Shown here: piece by piece, positions 57,625-64,000 of the stretch
How positions within the stretch are numbered: the first letter of the stretch is position 1
Layout: each line of letters starts with the position of its first letter
NCBI GenBank assembly: GCA_041398705.1
Contig: JAWKUI010000013.1
Location: forward strand, 1 to 64,000
DNA: 64,000 nt
Origin: NORP259 sp041398705
Lineage (GTDB): Bacteria > Planctomycetota > UBA1135 > GCA-002686595
Direction of reading: 5' to 3'
Notes under the pieces: generated by a model
What the model was told of the DNA's origin: nothing
The model's database searches: none
The model's input: only the letters and a program-made list of their open reading frames with translations
Translations under genes and position numbers: made by a program

Positions 57625-58640
57625 GCGCCCAGGATCTCCTGCCAGAGGTCTTCGATGCCCTGGGCCGTGTGGTCCCAGGAGAATTGCTGCGCATAGGCGA
57701 CGCGCGCCTCGCGCAGGTGCGTTGCGGGGGCTTCGGCCGCCGCCTGGGCCAGGTGCGCGACCAAGGCGGTCCGTTCGCCGCCGGGAATGGTCTCGGCGAA
57801 CAGGCCCGCCACTTCGGCCTGGGCCGTGCCTTCGCGCACCACGACGCCGGTGCCGCTCGCGAGGGACTCGAGGATCGGCAGGCTGAACCCTTCGCTGCGC
57901 GAGAGCACCAGCGTGCGCAACGCGTGGCGGTAGAGGATCGCGAGTTGCGCATCTTCGAGGCCGGGCAGGCAGGTGACGCCGGGGCGCGCGAGGTTCCGGC
58001 CGAGGTCCCCGCCGCGGGGAGCGGTGAAGAGCAATTGCAGATCCCCGTGTCCGGCTTGCCGCAGGTCCGTGATCGCCGCGACGAGCAGCTCCGGCTCCTT
58101 TTTGCGCGGCAAACCACCCGGGGAGAGCACGTAGCGACCTGGGGTCAAGCCAACTCGTGCCAACCATTCGAGGTCGCGCGCGCCTTTCGCCATGGAGAAC
58201 CCCGGCGTGAGGCCCCAGGGAATCACGCGCACCCGCCCGGGCGGCGCGGCGCCGAGGTCCCGGGCGGTGAATTCCGTCGCGGTCACGATGCGCGCCGCCT
58301 TGCGCCGGCCCCAGGCCACCCACGCCATGCGCCGCCACGCGCCCGACTCGCGCACGCCGTGCCGCCAGGCGAGTTCGTGCACGGTCTGCACGGTGGGCAG
58401 GCCGGGGCGCAGGGGCAGGGCGGCTTGGAAACAATGCAGACCCTGGGCGCCCGCCGCGCGCGCTTGGGCCGGCAGGATGCGTTGGCGCCATTGCTTGAGC
58501 GCAGCGCCGGGCGGCGGGGCGCAGGCCACGACTTCGATGCGCGCGCGCTTCCGCAGGGCCGCGAGGGTTTCCGTCACGACCCGGGCGATGCCGGGGGAGT
58601 GGCCGGTTACGGTCGGGGCGGTGTCGAAAGCGATGCGCAT
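57621..58640 (-). CDS. GT4-family glycosyltransferase
   Basis: The 339-residue GT-B glycosyltransferase begins with MRIAFDTAPTVTGHSPGIAR. It has HELAWR in the first half and YVLSPGGLPRKKEPELLV and SRSEGFSLPILESLASGTGV (E-x7-E) in the second. It is the first gene of a two-gene operon. Confidence 0.87.
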   Translation of the reverse strand: MRIAFDTAPTVTGHSPGIARVVTETLAALRKRARIEVVACAPPPGAALKQWRQRILPAQARAAGAQGLHCFQAALPLRPGLPTVQTVHELAWRHGVRESGAWRRMAWVAWGRRKAARIVTATEFTARDLGAAPPGRVRVIPWGLTPGFSMAKGARDLEWLARVGLTPGRYVLSPGGLPRKKEPELLVAAITDLRQAGHGDLQLLFTAPRGGDLGRNLARPGVTCLPGLEDAQLAILYRHALRTLVLSRSEGFSLPILESLASGTGVVVREGTAQAEVAGLFAETIPGGERTALVAHLAQAAAEAPATHLREARVAYAQQFSWDHTAQGIEDLWQEILGA

Positions 58641-58792
58641 GGGGCGGGCGGCGGCAGGCCGGGCCCCATGCGTACCGGACAGCCGGGGTCCAGCGCCAGG
58701 GCTGGGGCCCGTGGAGGGGCCATCTTACATGCTCGCAACCCAGAGTCGGTGCGGCGCAACCGCGCGCCTTGGCGCATCCCGCCGGGTCGCGC

Positions 58793-58798
58793 TACCTT
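58793..58798 (+). promoter_or_regulatory. -10-like TACCTT before M24 peptidase gene
   Basis: TACCTT ends 6 bases before ATG 58805. TTGGCG lies 18 bases upstream and may be a -35. Confidence 0.6.
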
Positions 58799-58804
58799 GC
58801 AGCC

Positions 58805-60220
58805 ATGCGACTCCACCTGACCCTGCTTTCCCTCGCGGCCCCCGCCCTGTGCGGTGTGGTCTTGGCTCAGACCCCTGACTTCGCCGGCACCGGTTTGGCC
58901 GGCAGCATGACCTGGCGCGCCAATGGCGACCCGGTCTGCGGTTTGGGCAAGGACTTCCACGCCGGCCGGCGCGCAGAACTTCGTAAGCGCCTTGAGCCCG
59001 GGGTGGTCGTCTTGCGCGGGCTGCCGAAGGTGGAGGACTACCTGGCCTTCAGCCAGGACAAGAACTTCTGGTACCTGACCGGGGTCGAGAGCCCCGATGT
59101 GGCGTTCGTGATGGATGTGCAGTCGGGTAAGGAAGTGCTGCTGGTCGAAAAGCCCGATCCGTGGCGCGAGCGTTGGGAAGGGGAGATCTGGGACACCGAC
59201 GACCAGTGGATCCGCGACCTGACCGGCGTGCAGGACCTGCGGCGCACGCGGCACCTCGAGGAAGTGATCCGCGAGATGCTCGACCCCGGCGAGGTGCTCT
59301 ACACGGTGCAGACGCCCGCGGTGGCGCTCGCCGGTTGTTACGACGCGGCGGAGCCCTTTGCCAAGGAGCGCAAGCGCGACAAATGGGACGGGCGCGAGAG
59401 CCGCGAAGTGGCTTTGGCGGCCAAGCTGGGCGAGGTTTTCGGCGTGGAGGTGAAAGACATCACCAAAACGTTGCGCGAAATGCGTTTGGTGAAGACGAAC
59501 GAGGAGATCGACGTGCTGCGGCGCGCCTCGGAGGCGGGGGCCTTGGCGATGATGGAAGGGGTACGGTCGACCCGTCCGGGGCTCGGCGAGTGGGACATCG
59601 CGGGGGTGCTTTCGTGGATGCATCACCGCAACGGCGCCACCGGGCCCGCGTACGGAGCGATCGTCGGTTCGGGGGCGAACTCGCTCGTCTTGCACTACAT
59701 GGCGTCGGCGCGGCGCATGCAGGATGGGGAGGTGCTGCTCGTGGACTATGGGCCGGAGGTGGACCACTACGTGACCGACATCACGCGGACCTGGCCGGTG
59801 AACGGGAAGTTCAGCGAACGCCAGGCGGAGCTGTACGACGTGGTGCTCGAGGCTCAAAAGGCCGGCATCGCGGCAGCCAAGGCCGGGGGAACGTTGCAGG
59901 CGGTCAATCAGGCCTGCGCGGAGGTGATCCAGGCCCGGGAGATGGGGCACCTGATGGCCCACGGGGCCGTGCATTGGGTCGGCATGGAAGTGCACGACCC
60001 GGGCCCCGGGCCGGTGACCCTGGCGCCGGGCATGGTCTTCACCGTGGAGCCGGGTCTCTACGAGGCGGAAACCGGCATAGGCATCCGCATCGAGGACGTG
60101 GTGCTGGTGACCGAGGGGGAAGCCGAGGTGCTCACGGGCCGTTGTCCCAAGGAGCGAACCGAGCTGGAAACCCTGTATCAAGAGCAGGGCGTGCTGGACT
60201 GGATGGACCGCCGGGAATAG
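58805..60220 (+). CDS. Exported M24 metallopeptidase (Xaa-Pro aminopeptidase-like)
   Basis: The 471-residue protein has a signal peptide (residues 1-20, cleavage near VLAQT). It has an N-terminal aminopeptidase-P-like domain and a pita-bread M24 domain. The metal ligands are visible in order: Asp (LLVDYGPEVDHYVTDITRTW), His (HWVGMEVHDPG), Glu (FTVEPGLYE) and Glu (IRIEDVVLV). The enzyme removes an N-terminal residue before proline. The ATG at 58805 starts the signal and lies 6 bases after TACCTT; the upstream in-frame ATG at 58769 would not give a signal. Confidence 0.9.
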   Translation: MRLHLTLLSLAAPALCGVVLAQTPDFAGTGLAGSMTWRANGDPVCGLGKDFHAGRRAELRKRLEPGVVVLRGLPKVEDYLAFSQDKNFWYLTGVESPDVAFVMDVQSGKEVLLVEKPDPWRERWEGEIWDTDDQWIRDLTGVQDLRRTRHLEEVIREMLDPGEVLYTVQTPAVALAGCYDAAEPFAKERKRDKWDGRESREVALAAKLGEVFGVEVKDITKTLREMRLVKTNEEIDVLRRASEAGALAMMEGVRSTRPGLGEWDIAGVLSWMHHRNGATGPAYGAIVGSGANSLVLHYMASARRMQDGEVLLVDYGPEVDHYVTDITRTWPVNGKFSERQAELYDVVLEAQKAGIAAAKAGGTLQAVNQACAEVIQAREMGHLMAHGAVHWVGMEVHDPGPGPVTLAPGMVFTVEPGLYEAETGIGIRIEDVVLVTEGEAEVLTGRCPKERTELETLYQEQGVLDWMDRRE

Positions 60221-60223
60221 GTT
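60218..60223 (+). promoter_or_regulatory. -10-like TAGGTT before lipoprotein gene
   Basis: TAGGTT ends 7 bases before ATG 60231 and overlaps the stop codon of the M24 gene, so the lipoprotein could have its own promoter. Confidence 0.45.
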
Positions 60224-60230
60224 GCACGCC

Positions 60231-60626
60231 ATGAACTTGCGCCTTCTGCTTCTGGCCAGCCCGCTGCTGCTCTCGGGCTGCTTCCTGTCGAGGATCGACC
60301 ACAACCGGCCCCTGGACCCTGCCGTGGTGGCGGAGCTGCGGGCCGGGGAACACACCGCGGACGATGTGCTTGCGCGCATGGGAGCGCCCATCGAGGTCGT
60401 GCAGCTTGGGCACAAGAGCGCCTGGCGCTACGAGTACGAGCGCACCAAACAGACCGGCCTGTTCGCCCTGGTCGTGGGTTTGCATGGCATCGACATGCGC
60501 GCCGATCGGGTCTGGGTCTTCTTCGACGAGAACGACCGGTTGACCCATGTGGGGGCGACCTTCGAGAGCAAGGAAGCGGAATTCGAACTGCCGTTCCTGG
60601 GCGAGGATGACTCCGCGGGTGAGTGA
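60231..60626 (+). CDS. BamE-like (SmpA/OmlA fold) lipoprotein
   Basis: The 131-residue protein has a lipoprotein signal with lipobox LLSGC (Cys17) and a short domain with LRAGEHTADDVLARMGAP and WRYEYERT, typical of the SmpA/OmlA fold. In the Bam complex BamE has this fold, but the match here is fold-level only. A second protein of similar type is encoded directly downstream with a 20-base overlap. Confidence 0.75.
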   Translation: MNLRLLLLASPLLLSGCFLSRIDHNRPLDPAVVAELRAGEHTADDVLARMGAPIEVVQLGHKSAWRYEYERTKQTGLFALVVGLHGIDMRADRVWVFFDENDRLTHVGATFESKEAEFELPFLGEDDSAGE

Positions 60627-61074
60627 GCGCTTGCCGCAGATCCTCGCGCATTGGGTGTTGGCGGGCAGCGTGTGCCTGCTCGCGCCTGCGTGCCTGTCGG
60701 GGTCGATGAACCGGGTGGACCGCCAGGGGCGGCCCACGGCGGAGCATCTGGAGGCGTGTGTGCCCGGGCAGAGTTCGATGACCGAGTGCCTGGAGGCGCT
60801 CGGCGCGCCGCTCGTGGTGCGGCCCTACAAGAAAAACTCGATTGAGTTGATCTGGGGGTGGCAGCGTTCGCGCTTCTGGAGTTTGACACTCAGTGTGCCG
60901 ATCGCGGATCGCGGGGACAGTTCGTTGTCGTTTGCGCGCGGCATGCAGGGGGCCCACGGGCTGACCCTGCGCTTTGATGCGCAAGGGCGCCTGTTCGAGC
61001 GCCGCGAGGGTCGCCTGAAAGACCTGCTGCAATCGCTTCGGCCGCCGAACAACGGCCTGCCCGAAACATGGTGA
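60607..61074 (+). CDS. Second BamE-like exported lipoprotein
   Basis: The 155-residue protein has an N-terminal hydrophobic segment with a possible lipobox (LLAPAC) and a domain with HLEACVPGQSSMTECLEALGAP, related in build to its neighbour. It overlaps the previous gene by 20 bases and the next by 7 bases. The ATG at 60607 is chosen because it places the hydrophobic segment near the start. No partner function is known. Confidence 0.65.
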   Translation: MTPRVSERLPQILAHWVLAGSVCLLAPACLSGSMNRVDRQGRPTAEHLEACVPGQSSMTECLEALGAPLVVRPYKKNSIELIWGWQRSRFWSLTLSVPIADRGDSSLSFARGMQGAHGLTLRFDAQGRLFERREGRLKDLLQSLRPPNNGLPETW

Positions 61075-63065
61075 ACCCGGCCAGCGCCTGCTTCTTCGAC
61101 TGCCCCGACGCCTGCGGTATGCGCGTGGAGAACGGCCCGGATGGGGCCTTCCGGCGCGTCGTGGGCAATCCCGACCATCCCTGGTCCGCGGGCACCCTGT
61201 GCGCCAAGACCTCGTGGCTCGGCGAGGTGATCACCTCGGAAGACCGCATCCTGCTACCGCATGTGCGCCGGGAAGACGGCTCGTTCGAAGCCGTGACCTG
61301 GGACCAGGCCCTCGCGCGCATCGCCGAGCGGGTGAAACCCCTGCCGGGGGAACGCATCCTGAGCCTGGACTATGCCGGCAACATGGGGGTGCTCGGGCGG
61401 CGTTTTCCGAAGCGCGTGATGAACGCCCTGGGGGCGACTCTCAACGACGGGGGCATCTGCGATGCGGCAGCGGATGCGGGCTTCCGTGCGGTGCTCGGCG
61501 ACGCGGTCGGGTTCGACCTGCGCGGCATCGAAGACGCGGATTGCATCGTGTTGTGGGGGCTCGACCCCTTGCGCACCATGCCGCACCTGGTGCCGCGGGT
61601 GAAGCGCGCCATGGAAGGGGGCGCGAAGGTGTGGGTGATCGACATCCAGCAAAGCGATACCGCCGAGTGGGTGCAGCGGGCGGGGGGGCGTTTCCTGCGG
61701 GTGTATCCCGGCAGCGACGCGGCCCTGGCTTTGGGCCTAGCGTCGCTCGCGTTCGAGGAGCGCCGTGCGGACCTGGTTTTCCTGAAGAACGAGTGTGTGG
61801 GCGCGGCCGAGTTCCGCGAGCATTTGCGCGGGCGGTACGGGATCGAAGCGGTGGCGGCGATGACCGGCGCCACGGTCGAGGATCTGCGCGCCCTGGCGGG
61901 CGATGTGCATGGGGCCCAGGCGCCGGTGCTCAAGTTCGGCATCGGCCTGGCGCGGCGCCGCGTGGGCGCGATGAGCCTGCGGGCGATGGCGAGTTACGCG
62001 GCGGTTCTGGGGCTGGAGGATCGCGTGCATTGGCAGAGCGGCGACCACTTCGACCTCGATCTGTCGCCGATGGAGGGTTGGGACCTGCGCCCCGCGGGTG
62101 CTCCCACGGAACGCATGCCGCTGGTACGGCTCGGCGCCGAGCTCGAGAGCGGCCGGTTCGATGCGGCCTTCGTCTGGGGCCATAACCCCGCGATCACGGT
62201 GGCCGACACCGAACGGGTGCGGCGCGGCCTGGCGCGGCCCGACTTGTTCCTGGTGGTGCACGAACTCGTCTGGACGCATACCGCCCAGCTCGCCGACGTG
62301 GTGCTGCCGGCAACGACGCACCTCGAACAACCCGACCTGATCCGTTCGTACGGGCAGCGCGTACTGCACTCGGTGCCGCCGCTCTTGGATCCGCGCGGCG
62401 AATGCCGGGGCAACGTCGCGGCGTTTGCGGCGATCGCGAAGGCCCTCGACCTACCCGCCGAAGTGTGGGATTGCGACGCCGCGGGCTGGGTCGAGCGTCT
62501 GCTCGAACACAACCGTGCGCGTTTCAGCGACGAAGAGTTTGCGCGCCTGCTCGCCCACGAACCTGTGCACCTCGGGCCCAGGCCAAAGACCCATCGCGGC
62601 ACGCCTTCGGGCAAAGTCGAGTTGTACAGCGAGACGTTGGCCGCCGCGGGCCAGCCGCCGATGGCGGAGTACCAGCGCGACGAAGGCGTCGGGTCCGGGG
62701 ACTTCTGGTTGTGGCCCTCGCCGTCGAAGGCCACGCACAACAGCACCTTCCTGTACAGCCCGCGCCACCGCGCGCGGCTCGGGGCGCCGCAGGTGCGCAT
62801 GCACCCCGGCGACGCCGAACGGCTCGGATTGGCGGAAGGCGATCCGGTGCAATTGCACAACCAGGCGGGCAGCCTGATCTTGAACGTCCGGCTCGACGGG
62901 GGCTTGCCCACCGGAGCCCTGGCCGTCGACGGTTTCGTCGACGAGCCGCAGGTGCCCGGCGGAGGCAACGTGAACAGCCTCGTGCCCGGCGAACTCAGCC
63001 TGTGGGGCAGCGGCGGTTGCCAATACAGCACGCGCGTCTCCGTGCGAGCCGTGCCCCGTCCGTGA
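61068..63065 (+). CDS. Molybdopterin-dependent oxidoreductase
   Basis: The 665-residue protein belongs to the DMSO reductase superfamily (large catalytic subunits with bis-MGD). The N-terminal [4Fe-4S] motif CFFDCPDAC ... LCAK is visible, as are the MGD-binding segments (GDDIGG-type loops, VWGHNPAI, PATTHLEQ) and the C-terminal beta-barrel dinucleotide-binding domain (VRMHPGDAERLGLAEGDPV). The catalytic ligand and substrate cannot be read with confidence. It has no signal peptide, so it is probably cytoplasmic. It overlaps the previous gene by 7 bases. Confidence 0.88.
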   Translation: MVNPASACFFDCPDACGMRVENGPDGAFRRVVGNPDHPWSAGTLCAKTSWLGEVITSEDRILLPHVRREDGSFEAVTWDQALARIAERVKPLPGERILSLDYAGNMGVLGRRFPKRVMNALGATLNDGGICDAAADAGFRAVLGDAVGFDLRGIEDADCIVLWGLDPLRTMPHLVPRVKRAMEGGAKVWVIDIQQSDTAEWVQRAGGRFLRVYPGSDAALALGLASLAFEERRADLVFLKNECVGAAEFREHLRGRYGIEAVAAMTGATVEDLRALAGDVHGAQAPVLKFGIGLARRRVGAMSLRAMASYAAVLGLEDRVHWQSGDHFDLDLSPMEGWDLRPAGAPTERMPLVRLGAELESGRFDAAFVWGHNPAITVADTERVRRGLARPDLFLVVHELVWTHTAQLADVVLPATTHLEQPDLIRSYGQRVLHSVPPLLDPRGECRGNVAAFAAIAKALDLPAEVWDCDAAGWVERLLEHNRARFSDEEFARLLAHEPVHLGPRPKTHRGTPSGKVELYSETLAAAGQPPMAEYQRDEGVGSGDFWLWPSPSKATHNSTFLYSPRHRARLGAPQVRMHPGDAERLGLAEGDPVQLHNQAGSLILNVRLDGGLPTGALAVDGFVDEPQVPGGGNVNSLVPGELSLWGSGGCQYSTRVSVRAVPRP

Positions 63066-63136
63066 GCCCCATGCATCCTTCCGGGACGGGAGCGGCGTGG
63101 GCCCAGGCGAGGCCCCATTCCGTGACTCCAGGTCGC

Positions 63137-63142
63137 TAGGCT
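63137..63142 (+). promoter_or_regulatory. -10-like TAGGCT before 63150 gene
   Basis: TAGGCT ends 7 bases before ATG 63150. Confidence 0.45.
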
Positions 63143-63149
63143 GGACGGC

Positions 63150-64000
63150 ATGTTCCCCTGGTCCGCCCTGGGTCTCTGCCTGCTTCTGATGCGGGGCGAG
63201 ACCGAACTGCCTGCGCCCCGGGTCTACCTCGATCTCGGGGATGGCGCGACGTGTGCGGCCCATGAGGGCGCAGCGGCGCAGGTTCCAGGTGGCTGGAATC
63301 GCGTGGATTCGTCGGGGGGCGAAGCCTGGACTTTGACCGCGTTCGACGGCGCGAGGCTGGGCCTGACCTCCCATGGGGTCGAAGCTTGGGTGCAATGCCG
63401 CGACGACCAGGCCCTCGGCGATTTGCTGGGGGATGGAGCCCATGGCGGCGGCGACGGGCAGCGCTGGTCCCTCTCCGGACTCGCACCCGGCTGGTACGGG
63501 TTGATCCTGTACGCCGATCCCCTGTGCCAGGCGACCCCGTCGGCTGTTTCGGTCGAAGCGGGCACGCCGCCGGCGCGCTGCGCGGTTTCCCAGGCCCCCG
63601 GGCTCGGTCAGGTGTTCGTGGTGCGCGCCCGGGAGGGACGTCTCGCTTGGACCGTGGCGCCCGCCGCGCCCGAAGCCGATGCGCGGTTGATGGCGGCGCA
63701 GGTGGTGCAGTTGGCGGGACCGGGACAACCCCGGCCGCAACAGTTGTCGCGCGGCGCGCGCCACTTATTGTGGGGCAGCGACGGACGTGGCGGCTGGTTC
63801 TGGGTTCTGGGGGGCGATGGCCCGCCGCTCTGGTATCGCTTACGCCCAGCCGGGTCTGCGGTCGAGCCCCGCTGGACGGTCCTACCGCCCGGACCGAGTC
63901 GATGGGACTTGCCGAACGCGCTCGCGTGCCATCTCGCCGGAGCCACCCTGTGGCTGGAAGTGGGTTCGCGCGATGGGCTGCCCGTCCAGGACGCGTGGTC
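63150..64000 (+). CDS. Exported protein, unknown function, cut by window end
   Basis: An open reading frame of 283 codons with no stop before the window ends. It begins MFPWSALGLCLLLMRGE, a short signal-like sequence, and continues as a beta-rich domain (PAPRVYLDLGDGATCAAH, GLAPGWYGLILYADP). I do not recognise a family. Codon use is like its neighbours, so it is likely real. The C-terminus is outside the window. Confidence 0.6.
   Translation, partial: MFPWSALGLCLLLMRGETELPAPRVYLDLGDGATCAAHEGAAAQVPGGWNRVDSSGGEAWTLTAFDGARLGLTSHGVEAWVQCRDDQALGDLLGDGAHGGGDGQRWSLSGLAPGWYGLILYADPLCQATPSAVSVEAGTPPARCAVSQAPGLGQVFVVRAREGRLAWTVAPAAPEADARLMAAQVVQLAGPGQPRPQQLSRGARHLLWGSDGRGGWFWVLGGDGPPLWYRLRPAGSAVEPRWTVLPPGPSRWDLPNALACHLAGATLWLEVGSRDGLPVQDAW

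Overview
The window is high-GC DNA that most likely comes from the phylum Planctomycetota. The best evidence is the coupled DUF1501 / DUF1549-DUF1553 ('planctomycete cytochrome') gene pair at 10.6-15.6 kb. Secreted FG-GAP proteins, a membrane pyrophosphatase and a matrixin/IPT protein fit the same picture. Two secreted proteins (8.9 and 25.3 kb) share a C-terminal module, which suggests a lineage-specific secreted-protein family. No rRNA, CRISPR array, prophage or plasmid backbone is visible. One tRNA gene is present.

Layout. 0-8.6 kb: an outer-membrane DUF481 protein, then a minus-strand helicase-ferredoxin-ispH cluster, two GT-C type membrane glycosyltransferases, a small membrane protein and a PAP2 phosphatase. 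8.9-15.6 kb: a secreted FG-GAP protein facing the DUF1501/DUF1553 pair. 15.7-25.1 kb: exonuclease III, a LON-domain protein, then a plus-strand acyl-CoA block (thiolase, 3-hydroxyacyl-CoA dehydrogenase, two cyclophilins, enoyl-CoA hydratase, second thiolase, aconitase-type dehydratase) that could run beta-oxidation or its reversal. 25.1-38.7 kb: a more accessory stretch with four copies of a long nested palindrome, one split by a decayed IS3-family element. It also carries a pyroglutamyl-peptidase-like protein, an alpha/beta hydrolase, a queuosine-mannosyltransferase-like glycosyltransferase, an HD phosphohydrolase with an apparent frameshift, a potassium channel, a DEAD-box helicase, an aminotransferase and a membrane-anchored protein of unknown role. 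38.7-47.9 kb: tRNA-Leu, PPi-type phosphofructokinase, PDZ protein, HDOD protein, matrixin protease, exonuclease and acetyltransferase. 47.9-58.6 kb: DUF255 protein, rsfS, hppA, DedA, an ABC operon, an FHA protein and two glycosyltransferases. 58.8-64 kb: M24 peptidase, two BamE-like lipoproteins, a molybdopterin oxidoreductase and a secreted protein cut by the window edge.

Two features stand out. First, the nested palindrome: inverted 43-48 bp units around a variable hairpin. Its arms keep pairing although the core sequence changes between copies, and two copies carry the stop codon of the neighbouring gene. I do not recognise it as a described family. Second, nine genes have a TANNNT hexamer ending exactly 6-7 nt before the start codon, as expected for leaderless transcripts, whereas several other genes have Shine-Dalgarno-like sequences. 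Smaller points are an A34 tRNA-Leu, a likely ATC start for rsfS and a frameshift at the end of the HD gene.
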